The translations under genes and the position numbers were made by a program. A stretch of DNA of 64,000 bases from Andrena cerasifolii (taxonomy: Eukaryota; Arthropoda; Insecta; Hymenoptera; Andrenidae), in the NCBI RefSeq assembly GCF_050908995.1, contig NC_135118.1, positions 18,299,501-18,363,500 on the forward strand, read 5' to 3'. Position 1 is the stretch's first letter. Every line of letters starts with the position of its first letter. This document shows positions 25,101 to 35,500 of this stretch, piece by piece. The notes below the pieces were generated by a model. That model did not search any database, had not been told where the DNA came from, and worked only from the letters and a program-made list of their open reading frames with translations.

Positions 25101-28100
25101 AACAAACTTTCAAAGCCTTTTCACTTCATTTTATACTGTTAATTTATTTTGAAACACAAAAAATCCACCTTTCGCTTTACACCGCGAATTAAAAGCTACC
25201 CCGATCGTATTCGAATAATTATTTAGTTGAAGTATGTGTTGACGAGAGTTCGTTACGTTGAAACGCGCGTTTATGTATTGGGGGACAGAATCTGCCTGGC
25301 AAGAAAAACGGGACAGCGTTACAGAAATGCCTGTGGGTCGTGTCGTTGGCTCGAAACGCCGTGGTGGTCATCATTGGGATAATATTAAGCTATTCGCTGT
25401 CCTCTTACGGCATTAAACCTTTCAAAATTACGGGAAATATCACCGAAGGCTTACCGTCTTTCGGTCCACCGCCATTCTCTGTTGCAAGCGGGAACCACAC
25501 GTACAATTTCGTGGAGGTGGTCAGTGAACTGGGGAGCACTACCATTTCCGTCCCGCTGATCGCCATTCTGGAGAGCATCGCCATAGCAAAAGCTTTTGGT
25601 ACGTCTCTGAAGTCAGCCAATAACATCCAACTAACTGTATAAAAGCGGGTGGAGTGTATAAAATAAGACATCTATCACTTGTAACGAAGAAAAGCACAAA
25701 TGATCAATAATATCGATGTTACATCCTCTAGAGGCATTTCCCTTACATCTCCAAACGCTTTGCCAGCGTATAAACCAATCGAGGACCTTGCAGCAAGTGG
25801 GTGCAATTCCATATTTACCTGAGGGCGTTTGAATTTTTGAACGACCGAGCGGTTCAGTCTAATTTTCTCACGCAACCCTTCACGATTTAAAAATTATTTT
25901 TATAATTTTGTCATAACCGGAGCTCTGGAACAAAACTCAGGATTATGTTGGGATTCGACTTCTATCTAAACCAATACAGGTCTCCGCACGTGATGTGGCA
26001 CCTGGTTCGAATAAAGTGAGACAGATCTGTATAAGATTAGCATTTATTAAAAAAAATAAGGAAAAGAAAAATCAAAGGGTGGTACAAAAGGGATTTTACA
26101 TGGGTTTTGCGAATATATAAACAATACAGGCACAACGGTAGTCACGTTCGTTTCGAAACGTTACAATTCCCCGGGAAAATTGAATCGCAACACGGTTGCG
26201 AAATTTAAATGTTCAAACATGACGATAGACGATAGACGATAATAAATAATTGACTGGGGGGAAGTCCCCACAACTAACACGATGGTGGGATCGATTATCG
26301 TATGTAGTACGGGTTTTCATACAACGGTAGTGGAACGAGGAATTTTGAGGTAACGAGTACAGTCAAACGGTTACTATTACACAAATAAGAAAATTCAGGC
26401 ATGCATTAACGCCCTGAAGGGAAGGCGACAATTTATCGGGGGATAATTCTCATAACATGTAACGGATGGATTAACTGCCGCTTCCGTACAATAACATACT
26501 TTGAATAACTCACCGAATTTTGTACACGTTGACTAATTTCGAACGCCTTACTCTCTCTGTATGCGTGACCTGGAGCGGTCCTATGATGGATGAGCGACGT
26601 GACGCGTAGAATACGTTGAACAAACACACTGATTCTAATACATTTAATATTAAATACCGGGTCGATAAAATATAAAATAAAGTAATGTGTTAAATTGCGA
26701 TGATTTAATACGAAGTAACAAATAATAAAAATATTAATATTTCTATTTTTATTTATTCTATAATAAAAATATTAATATTTCTATTTTTATTTATTCTATA
26801 ATAAAAATATTAATATTTATATTTTTATTTATTCTATAATAAAAATATTAATATTTCTATTTTTATTTATTCTATAATAAAAATATTAATATTTCTATTT
26901 CTATTTATTCTATAATAAAAATATTAATATTTCTATTTCTATTTATTCTATAATAAAAATATTAATATTTCTATTTTTATTTATTCTATAATAAAAATAT
27001 TAATATTTCTATTTTTATTTATTCTATAATAAAAATATTAAAATTTCTATTTTTATTTATTCTATAATAAAAATATTAATATTTCTATTTTTATTTATTC
27101 TATAATAAAAATATTAATATTAATATTGTTATTTATTCGCAATAAATCGCTCATTTTTTATCTAATTTGCATTAAGCGGGCACCAAACGATGTAGATCTG
27201 TTTTCGTCGCAACTGACAAACGGTAAAAAAAGGAGCTGCCACCCTTCTTGCTGCAAGGCCCTCAATTATGAAAAAGGAAATTTCGATAACTTTCAACGGA
27301 GCCAAAGCTCAACCATTACCTTAGATTGTCTAATATTGTTTTTACACGAAAGCGTACACGTAGCATAAATTGCAAGGTAGTCGCGAGAGCTTTAATTGTT
27401 TTGATCCACGATCCGTTTCTTCCAGCAAAGGGGAAGACAGTCGATGCTAATCAAGAAATGTTGGCTTTGGGGTTCTGCAACATTTTCGGTAGCTTTGTCC
27501 GATCGATGCCCGCCACAGGAAGCTTCACAAGGACCGCCGTAAACAACGCTTCGGGTGTAAAAACACCGATGGGCGGTGTAATTACTGGATGCCTGGTGCT
27601 TTTAGCGTGCGGTCTCCTGACCTCGACTTTCGAGTTCATCCCGAAAGCAACGCTCGCCGCAGTGATTATAGTTGCCATGTACTACATGTTTGAGCTTCGC
27701 ATATTCAGCGTGCTTTGGAGAACGAAAAGTAAGATCCGATTAGTCAGCAACTATGCTCGACAGCGCATCATCCTAGTTGCACTTGAATCTCTTGCGTTCG
27801 CGGGCGCACACCCTTCAAACCCTACCCACGTCCGTGACGAAATTTTCGACCACATTTTTCGCAGTTTCTTCACCCCTAATGCGAAAATAGCGAGGGTCCT
27901 TTGTAGTACCGTGAAATCATTTTTCGAAAACTCCGCATCGTCATACTGTACATCAATCTTTGAATTAAACTTTCTCTAGATGCCTTTTGCAGTTTCGCAA
28001 ATATTCGCGATAATATGAGAACTCGCAATTTTTGTTGAGGGACTGTTTTCGCAAAACAAAAAATGGTCACGTTATTAGCACCACTTGAACCAGTGGCGCA

Positions 28101-31100
28101 CTCAGGATTTAATTTGGGGGATGCCGAGTTGAAGGGATAAAAATATTTCTAATGGAAATTCAATAAAATTCATTAGGTGATTATAAACATTCATTTCAAG
28201 AATAAAATTCAGCTTTTTTGCTTTTTACAAAACTCTTGAATTACTTCAGTCGTGGTTACATTAATCTCCTTTGTACCTTTTCTTTGGGAGGGTGCCAGGG
28301 CTGCCCTTGGGGAGTGCCCTTGACCACCTCTGGGTGCGCCACTGACTTGCCTACATTTCTGTAAAGTTTCCAATGTTTTTTAATTTTCCAGTTGGCGAAC
28401 ATCCCTTATAAGTAATAGACTTTAAATTTAGAGATACAACTGATTTCGTGTCTTTTTTTTGAGAGGTGAATTCATTTTTGAACGAGATTAAAGTTTCTGT
28501 TGCCACAGGACAAATGAACATAGAGATAACAGTATTTACTGACATGAAGAAGAATTGTCTTTGCGTACGCAAGCGAAATTTCAAGTGTTTCTAGTGGATT
28601 CATTTATTGTATGTCGAGACCTGATTATGAAGCGATTATTTTTTAAAACTTTCAACGTGGCTTATTAATTACATACTGTCACAGAGTAATAATATCAGAG
28701 TAATAATGTCACAGAGTAATAATATCTATACTATTCCGTAACAATTATCCTTTTCAAGGTATATAATTCTGAACAAATTTCCAAAACGACCATTTCCACT
28801 CGGAGGATGATCCACATTCTAGGTGACCAATAAAACATTCAAAATTCAATTCAACGAACTCCACTAGTAAAGTAAAAGCAATTCTAATGAACCACGATGT
28901 CCAAGAGAAAGTACAAAAAAAATAGTGTTCGCTGACTGGTCTCGACATACAACGCGATGCACACAGTCCACCAATGGATTCTTTAAAAATGCATGGCAAA
29001 CATGCATGCCGCGACGAAACATTCCCAGCGACCCCGCGCGATTCGCTGTCCGCGACGGAACTCTGTTTCGCTGACAATTCACTGTTCGCTACGGTGCCAG
29101 TAATTCGGTATTTGTCTCTGCTCGTAGAGATCGATCTGATACCTTTGACAGTGACTTTGCTGAGCTGCCTGGTAATCGGCCCGGAATACGGCATGATTGC
29201 TGGAATCGCGGTAAATCTAATTCTCCTGCTCTATTTCGCGGCCAGGCCCGGTTTATTGATCGAGGAGCGTGTTGTCGATGGCCTGACGATTCTGTTTGTA
29301 TCGCCGAAACAATCGCTCAGCTATCCAGCCGCCGAGTATCTCCGTGAACGAGTGATGTACTGGTGAGCCGTATTATCTTTCATCCTCTAATTAAACCGTT
29401 CGCAGTCTATATCAGAATAATAGGCGAAGCCTTCTCTGGCTAATGGAACCCACAAAAGCAAATGAAACGAATAAGTTTCGAGATACTCGGCTTTTCATTC
29501 TCCATTCTAACTAGGGGAGCATTTTAAGTGTTCTTGCCCAACTCCGAAAATCGGTTCAAACAAATCATGAATCATAAATTGTAGAATATAACATTAAAAC
29601 GGTTACCTCGCAGGCCTTCGTCCGCGTCTTACGTTCTTTGTTCGTTTTTATAAGTTCCATTATACCTAGGCGAGTCTTCACCTCCACTTTTGCTGCGAGC
29701 TATATGGCCGGGCCCAGCAATGTTCTTTATTTAATTCTATTCAACTCGCGAGGGCGCCGTTGTCTTTCAGGTGTGACGAGAGAGCACAGACTATCCCCGT
29801 GGTGGTGGAGGGCCGTCACGTGCTGAGAATCGACGCGACCGTCGCCAAGAACCTCGCGCTGCTGTTGGCCGACCTGCAGTCCAGGGACCAGAAGCTCGTC
29901 TTCTGGAATTGGTGCGAGGAAGCCAGGCGAACTATGATAAGCTACGACGCTTCCCTGGCGATGTCGTTCAGAAGCTCTGGCAGCATAGCTCAAATATTTT
30001 CAGGTAGAATCGCACCAGCTCACGTCCCGCGCGAGTGAAATTCGGCATCTAATGAATGCGCGGGACACTTTCCTTGGAATGCGCCCAAACGTGTGCGAGC
30101 GAGCGTGCCGCTCTTTCGCCGAATCTCGCGTCTAATGAAGCATCGCGAACGCTGAGGAATATTTCCTCCAACGGTAGAAGCGTTTTCTAAAACCGAATCG
30201 GTTGTTCGCTAGGCGAGCTTTCGGCTCCTCTCTGGGTGAACGCGGTTCTGGTATTATGTTCCTTTGAATTCTTCGGCGGCATGGTAATTCTTGTTAGTCC
30301 TTTGCACTTTTAGTATACGTCCCAGGTATACCGAGAAAGAAAAAGAAACAAGAGTTTAAGAAAAATCTCATTTTCATTGGTTTAATAGTTTAATGGACGA
30401 CGTGCCTATGGAACGAGGTTCGTAGTTGCAGGATTACGAAATCGTCGTCTCTGTGGTCGAGTTCTCTTTTGTCGTGTGGGGTTAAGACTTAAGGGGAGGT
30501 TCCGGTCTAGAGCCCACAAAAATAGGTGATCTTTAGGAATTAATTAAAGGAAAACTGCTATATATAATTTAATGGGACTTTTTGCATTGTATTAAGGATG
30601 CCTTAAGTTACAGAAATAAATTGTTTTGTTTATGATTAATCATTGCAGACAGCACTGGGGAGTCGTTTAAGCCGAGGCCTAAAAAAATTCTTCCAAATCG
30701 GTGGGACCTGTATCTCCAAAAGTTATTTTCCTATTCGACTGAAACTTTTTCTATTTGGAGGAATATACTTCTGACTATGGGAAGAGCCAGAAAAACTTAC
30801 AAAAAATTAAAAATTTATCATTTTTACAGGCGTAGAAAACGAAAAATATAGGGGGAAAGTGGTTTCAAACTTCAAGTGTTGCTATTTTCTAAAAAAATGT
30901 AATTTTGTAAGTTTTTCTGGCTCTTCCCATAGTCAGAAGTATATTCTTCAAAATAGAAAAAGTTTCAGTCGATTCGGATAATAACTTTTGGAGATACAGG
31001 CCCCACCGATTTTGAGAACACTTTCGAGAAAAACGCGTTTAAAGTTTTACGTGAGCACCGAGTGACCGGGGTTTAGCCACTCATTCGCCGCTACTCAAAT

Positions 31101-32373
31101 TTTACGAATTTCAACAAATCCTTTTAAACACATATTCCTAAAAGGTTGAACATTCAAAAAATGAAATAAAAAAGAAATCGATTTTTAGATCGGAACCTCT
31201 CCTTAAGGGACTACATACACCTAGGACCGTGAAAACGAGGGACATCTTATAATTTTTTTTCTACCTATAAGTAATGTAGTTAAACCAAAATCGTAATATA
31301 CACTTGAAAGCTTGTACTTCAAAGAATATTTTCAAAAAAAAAAAATATGATAGTTCATCTTGTTCGCTGTGTAGTGGCTAATGAACAAAGCAAGAAGGTC
31401 ACAAAAGGGGTTTTGTGATGCCAAAAATATCTCCTCCGGGTGTCACCTAAAAGAAAAAAACGAAAAAATGCCCCTTAAAGTACATAAACGAAACTAGTCT
31501 TTGTCATATCGTTTTTTTTTTGTAACAGCCACACTTTGGTTTTAAGCATTAAAAAACTGATAAAATGTGTCTGAGAAATTGTATGACTAGGTTGAATTTA
31601 CGTTCAAACACTCATATTTTCTTTAAAAATAAAAAATTAATAAGTCGGTTAAAAATTTCATATAGGTAAAAAAAAAGTCCTAAAAAGTCTCCTGTTTTCA
31701 GGGTCCTCGGTGTATGTAACCCCTTAAACTTGATACTATATAAACTTTAAGTAGTTATTAGGTTGCATTGAGGACTTTGCAGCAAAAGTGGTGCAGCTCG
31801 ATTTCCGACAGTTTTCGAGTTATGACGTGTAATATATGTAAAATAAAATTATACATCGTTTGATAAACGTTTGATGTAATTCCGATAATAAATGAACGAT
31901 TTATTGGAAATAAATAAAAATAGAAATATTAATATGGTTTTGCCTAAAGTAGAAATTAAAATTTATCAACTCAATAACTACTAAGTAGAGACTTATTGTG
32001 TGAAAAAATATATTCTTCAATTAGTGTTCTCTTTTTAGTGTTGAGTCAAAGCAATAATTTTATAAACAGTTTTTTGTTATTTACTCGAAGTTGGTGACGA
32101 TGGAGCTGCACCCCTCTTGCTGTAAGGTGCTCAATTAAAGAGTTGGATTCTTTATTTAAACCTTTACGCTTCGAGCACGGCTTTGCAGGTATACCGAAGT
32201 TTAAATCAACGTTATGTGATGCTGTTATTGATTTATTATATGCTACTAATTCCTTCGAAAGCTACCACCTTTGTGGTGTGTTAATTACGGATCACGATAT
32301 TGAGTCCTGTCCAATGAATTCTTCTGAATTAATTCGCGTGGAATTGAAACATTCTAAGGTAAATTATTTTTAG
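19068..32373 (+). CDS. SLC26-family anion (sulfate) transporter, nine coding exons
   Basis: This is a plasma-membrane anion exchanger of the SLC26/SulP family, closest in wording to the insect 'sodium-independent sulfate anion transporter' (SLC26A11-like) group. The nine coding exons, with GT-AG borders and matching phases, add up to 633 residues, a normal family length. Visible marks are IPQGIAYA (58-65), YGLYSSF (74-80), the SulP signature tail GSCKDVTVGPTAIM (90-103), VDANQE (321-326), GSFTRTAVNNASG (347-359), and a C-terminal STAS domain from about residue 465. Two glycosylation sequons, NIT (262-264) and NHT (281-283), sit in one hydrophilic loop. Introns of 0.4-2.2 kb are rich in MITEs. 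The first and last exons are the least certain. Substrate (sulfate, chloride, bicarbonate or oxalate) cannot be read from sequence. Confidence 0.93.
20105..20599. mobile_element. TA-flanked MITE with ACAGGGTG ends (intron 1)
   Basis: The left end is TACACAGGGTGATTT; the right end, reversed, is TACAGGGTGGGTGAC. TA at both borders fits a mariner-type target site. No transposase frame is present. It could also be two abutting copies, as the interior was not paired. Confidence 0.5.
20665..20849 (+). CDS. SLC26 exon 2 (residues 12-73)
   Basis: The acceptor is GGGTTACAG and the donor CAG|GTGTGT. It encodes the basic N-terminal stretch, the RRIPILAWLPLY lead-in and the first membrane helix with GLTVGLTAIPQGIAYA. 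It lies 66 nt downstream of an ACAGGGTG repeat end. Confidence 0.92.
21861..21998 (+). CDS. SLC26 exon 3 (residues 74-119)
   Basis: The acceptor is AACCTTCAG and the donor GCC|GTAAGT; it is phase 0 at both ends and 46 codons long. It begins YGLYSSFMGCF and carries GSCKDVTVGPTAIM, the family signature. The signature's usual Ser before the basic residue is Cys92 here. Confidence 0.93.
22470..22627. mobile_element. hAT-type MITE with 8-bp target duplication (intron 3)
   Basis: The right end, reversed, reads CAGAGATGGGCAAAATTG, and the left end is the degraded TAGAGTTGAGCATTAAC. The flanks are GTTGTGGG and CTTGTGGG, seven of eight identical. A second sequence beginning CAGAGATGGGTAAAACTT occurs at 58070. 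Confidence 0.7.
23700..23978 (+). CDS. SLC26 exon 4 (residues 120-212)
   Basis: The acceptor is CCTTTCTCAG and the donor AAG|GTAAGC; it is phase 0, 93 codons. It encodes two or three hydrophobic helices with LGFLLEFVSMPVISGF and the QLGTLLGL segment typical of SulP proteins. The frame upstream of the acceptor is open by chance. Confidence 0.93.
24743..24938 (+). mobile_element. Helitron-like non-autonomous element, copy 3 (intron 4)
   Basis: The copy starts with TC after A (TCCCTACTAATATATAAAAG), has the TTGTCTGTTTGTTTGTTTGT run, and ends CTAG followed by T. It is a different subfamily from copies 1 and 2: the 3' hairpin is degraded to CCCGGG plus flanks. Confidence 0.6.
25289..25598 (+). 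CDS. SLC26 exon 5 (residues 213-316)
   Basis: The acceptor is TTGGGGGACAG and the donor TTTG|GTACGT. The exon begins NLPGKKNGTA, has a helix VVVIIGIILSYSL, an extracellular-type loop with NIT and NHT sequons, then PLIAILESIAIAKAF. It leaves one base of a codon. Confidence 0.93.
25781..27263 (-). mobile_element. GAGGACCTTGCAGCAAG-family MITE, copy D3, enlarged (intron 5)
   Basis: The left end GAGGACCTTGCAGCAAGTGG and the right end, reversed GAGGGCCTTGCAGCAAGAAG, match the ends of the 360-bp copies at 31770-32132 and 45746-46105. The orientation is inverted relative to them. This copy is 1.48 kb because it contains a 38-bp tandem array and about 850 bp of other sequence (25830-26700) that could be a further insertion. 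Confidence 0.6.
26725..27125. repeat. 38-bp tandem array, about 10.5 copies (intron 5)
   Basis: The unit is TAATAAAAATATTAATATTT followed by CTATTTTTATTTATTCTA, repeated with very few changes. The reverse complement of one unit occurs singly inside the MITE copy at 31770-32132 (near 31905-31935), next to the same 'aataaatcg' flank, so the array seems to have grown from a segment inside the transposon. Confidence 0.95.
27426..27728 (+). CDS. SLC26 exon 6 (residues 316-417)
   Basis: The acceptor is GTTTCTTCCAG and the donor AAAA|GTAAGA. It encodes KGKTVDANQEML, the highly conserved GSFTRTAVNNASG and two helices up to SVLWRTK. The open frame that overruns both splice sites to 217 codons is a read-through artefact. 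Confidence 0.95.
28091..28344. mobile_element. hAT-type MITE, CAGTGGCGCAC ends (intron 6)
   Basis: The left end is CAGTGGCGCACTCAGGAT and the right end, reversed, is CAGTGGCGCACCCAGAGG. The flanks ACTTGAAC and ACTTGCCT share the first five bases, a degraded 8-bp duplication. No coding capacity. Confidence 0.7.
29128..29362 (+). CDS. SLC26 exon 7 (residues 417-495)
   Basis: The acceptor is CTGCTCGTAG and the donor TACTG|GTGAGC. It encodes the last membrane helices (IDLIPLTVTLLSCLVIGPEY, then a hydrophobic run) and the first strand of the STAS domain, LTILFVSPKQSLSYPAAEYL. Confidence 0.93.
29771..30003 (+). CDS. SLC26 exon 8 (residues 495-573)
   Basis: The acceptor is TTGTCTTTCAG and the donor TTTTCAG|GTAGAA. 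It encodes the STAS core: a variable loop, then IPVVVEGRHVLRIDATVAKN, a helix LALLLADLQSRDQKLVFWNW and a following helix. Its GC content is much higher than that of the neighbouring exons. Confidence 0.88.
30489..31206. mobile_element. TTAA-flanked MITE, copy B (intron 8)
   Basis: TTAA is followed by GGGGAGGTTCCGGTCTA; the right end, reversed, is TTAA then GGAGAGGTTCCGATCTA. The subterminal block matches copy A at 4058-4814. An internal inverted pair ('gtaagtttttctggctcttc' at 30906 and its mirror at 30780) shows strong folding. It has no transposase. Confidence 0.75.
31203..31727. mobile_element. TTAA-flanked MITE, copy C (intron 8)
   Basis: TTAA is followed by GGGACTACATACACCTAGG; the right end, reversed, is TTAA then GGGGTTACATACACCGAGG. 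It is a different family from copy B. It shares the TTAA at 31203-31206 with copy B, so one element inserted exactly at the end of the other. Confidence 0.75.
31770..32132 (+). mobile_element. GAGGACCTTGCAGCAAG-family MITE, copy D1 (intron 8)
   Basis: The left end is GAGGACTTTGCAGCAAAAG and the right end, reversed, is GAGCACCTTACAGCAAGAG. The middle shares 'gagttatgacgtgtaatat' and 'gtgttgagtcaaagcaata' with copy D2. It ends only 56 nt before the acceptor of the last SLC26 exon. Confidence 0.7.
32189..32373 (+). CDS. SLC26 exon 9, terminal (residues 573-633 and stop)
   Basis: The acceptor is GGCTTTGCAG. Two bases complete Gly573, and the frame then runs IPKFKSTLCDAVIDLLYATN to a TAG at 32371. 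The phase fits exon 8, and a helix of this kind is expected at the end of STAS. The tail after residue 600 is not recognisable. A possible donor, AAG|GTAAAT at 32359, could extend the transcript to a further exon. Confidence 0.65.
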
Positions 32374-32544
32374 ATCCTCTCCTTAGCGACCACGCGACCT
32401 CAATCGATCAATTTTCCTTGATTCAGAGTAGTAAATGAACGAGAAAGGCAATATGCAATGCATAATAGAATAACAAAGTTAAAGAGTAAAATTTTTCATC
32501 TATTCCTTTCAGTTCATAACGTTACGAATATGATCGAATTGATT

Positions 32545-32550
32545 AATAAA
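32545..32550 (+). promoter_or_regulatory. Candidate poly(A) signal of the SLC26 gene
   Basis: AATAAA lies 172 nt after the proposed stop codon and is the first such hexamer downstream. In DNA this AT-rich the motif alone is weak evidence. Confidence 0.35.
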
Positions 32551-35500
32551 TTCAATTGATTTGGAGCTACAATATTATTCAATGGTACAAGAGTCGACTG
32601 ATTTTAATAAGCTCCAAATGCATCATTTAAGTACATGTATTCGATTGAAATTAATTATAGAGTGTCAATTACGAAATCAATTAATATCTGCGAATAGTAC
32701 CTAAGCAGAAGTATGTGGATAAATGGGACCAAACTAATTTTAAAATCTTAGTTTAGAAACTAAAAGGAGTACCGTTCTGCATAATTGATAATTACATTAT
32801 TCGTTACCACTCTTCTTACAGGTCAACAGGAATAATTACTTTCAAAAATCTTTAAAGCAAACTTTTTTGCAAGCAGCTTCTGAAAAATGCTTAATACCCT
32901 AGCAATATCTCGGGCCGTGCATCATAAGTTATCTCCAATTAACGTGGGTATATTATCATCATTAATCTTGATTAGTCCCGCTTTCGTTTCTTTGTCTTCT
33001 AAACTGATATCACCACTTCTAAGTTTCTTCAGCCATTTAGGAACAACGTATTCGTTAATCATTCTGCCGTTCAACATAATATTACACAAACCCAACTAAA
33101 TATTACATTCGCTTAAACTCGAACGACCTAAATAGCTTTCTACTTAAATAAGCATCATAATTAAAAAAAAATATACGTATACATAATCGTGTACACATCC
33201 GACTTACGTTATCACGTAGTATCTATCCTTCCTATATTAATCAGAAATCTCAGATTTTGCATTTAACCGCGTCTACTAACGGACAATATATAAATCTATT
33301 AAATACCATACGTGTACTTTAACTTTAACGCTTCTTCGGTGTATTCATTTATATGCCACTGTTAACGAAAGCTAAAAACGATTAGCCAATAACGAGGGCC
33401 AGGTCGGTTACAGGGGCGTCTACCCTGTTTGATTTTAGGCGTGGGACGCGTCGCAGGGGGAATACAAAGTTAGCAATATCATCTGCATTTGCAAAGGGCC
33501 GTTTCTACATAACCGTTCCTGCATTGGGCCGTGCAGTAAGGGAAGCATTTCCGTCTGCGACACCAACGTTGCAATACCGCAATGTAAACAGGGCGGGTGG
33601 TATTGAAAGATCTCGATTCGTTTTTGCCTGTAGTAACGTTTGCATAACAGCGCCGCTGTAATTGCCGGAAATATCGTGCACGGGAAATGAAACTTTATTC
33701 GCCCGTTTCCGCGAGTATCTGCCGGGAAGTTCTGTTCCAGGAATTTTCATCGTTAGTACGTGATTTCGATCGGGAATTGCGGCGATTTACGCATGATTCT
33801 GTCATCACGTATGCGCATATAAAATTACTGCTACGAGAGGTGCGCGGGGATACTGAACCATGGCCGAATCAAATGACGATGATAATGATATTAGGTCGTT
33901 GCGGAAGCCCGTCGCTTTGTTCGACCAAAGTCTTCATTAAAAGTAAAGGTATATTACAGGTATTTTTTAACCGAGTATTTTCCTTGACTATCTGCGACCT
34001 TTTGCTAGTTTTCTGGCAAAAATTCAGGGAGGTGTAAGAAAAATATTTCCGCGCACCTGACATCACCTAAAAGTGAGCGAACGAAAACACCCAATTATTA
34101 ATATGACTCTTTTACTTGTCATAGGACATGTAACAAATAAGAGGGAACGATATAAATGTTGGATGAAGTTGGTGAAGATTGTGGTGCAAAGAGACCGAGG
34201 TTTAAAAAATTGGGCTGTCTTTAATTCTGATACTTGATTTTTTTTATTTTCGCCGGGGAGTTTAAACAGTTCCCTTTTCTTTTAAATTCTGATGCTATCG
34301 AAATATTGTTTACGGTAATTTCGATCGTACTTCATTTATAATTCTTCGAACGATAGCGAATTTTTTAGCGTTACCTAGGTACATATTCCATTTCTGTAAT
34401 TTCTGCTTTTCAATTGATAATTGAGCTTTGGCAATATTAGCACCTATGAGTTTTAACACTTTAGTGTTAAAAAATATGGACTAAAGGGGGAATCTACTTT
34501 GAGCTTCTTGCGAAATTTGCTTCTGCAGGAAGATGTTATTTTATTAATATTATAGGATATTAAGTTTTGGAGGGCAGGGGACGCGATTTTTAATGTCGAG
34601 GATTGAAAATTACTTCGCTTGGATAATGATTACAGTATCAATGAAGGGTAAGGGGCAAATCGAGAATGTCGCAAAACAGCTTTATCGAGAAAATTAAGTT
34701 TTAAAATTTGGTTCATCAGTAAAGAAACAAGAATTTAATTTTCTTATATAATTTTCTTCTTAAATAATTTCTTGGTTTGTTTGACGACAGAAGCTAATGC
34801 TTGGGTGAAGCGTGGGGACATTCCGTATTTTGTTCCAGTGCAGAGTGGACATTTCCTGTTTTTAACCAGTATATCAAATCTATAAAGTTATCTTACGGGG
34901 GTATTTGAATTTTATAACCCTTTGTGATTCGACAATTCCGTAATCCGAGTTGCTACAAACAAACATTTCTGCTTTTTCCCTTTACCCTACAAATACCGTA
35001 GACATACGTATAATAGAAACAAAGGCAGTAATATTCTACTTAGTTTTAGAATTTTATAATAAAATATAAGGACTCACTGCTCCACTCTGTTGATCGTAAC
35101 GTAGTGTTAACATTATCTGATACGTATAATTTGTATATATTTATTTTTATTCAAACTGTAATTACAGCTAAATATAGTCTCTTTATATTTCTTAATTAGT
35201 CGCAATAAAAATATTGAAAATCATAAGTCTTGTTACTATTGATATAACACCCATATTTCATACTCAAAAAGAGGAAATATTAAAAATTGAAATTACCAAA
35301 AGCAGAGTATATCTATAATTTAAAATAACAGAACACAATCCACAGTAGAGTAACAGAGTTCTACATAAAGCACTCTTTATCATCTGATAACATCATAATT
35401 ATATAACTCCACAATTAAATATAATAGACTGTCATCAGCGTTGGTCCCTTGTTAAGGTGTTTTAATGTCACTCGTAATGCCATATCTTTATGTCAGATCT

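Noticed and set aside
25830..26700. Solo LTR inside the enlarged MITE
   Set aside because: A TG start and a TATA-like stretch can be picked out, but no convincing paired CA end or target duplication was found.
27326..27979. The longest open frame in the window (217 codons) as a separate gene
   Set aside because: Only 27426-27728 encodes SLC26 sequence. The parts before the acceptor and after the GTAAGA donor have no similarity to the family and are chance read-through.
33505..34037. A gene in the GC-balanced patch downstream of SLC26
   Set aside because: The frames of 116 and 81 codons overlap on opposite strands, lack known motifs and have no matching splice sites.
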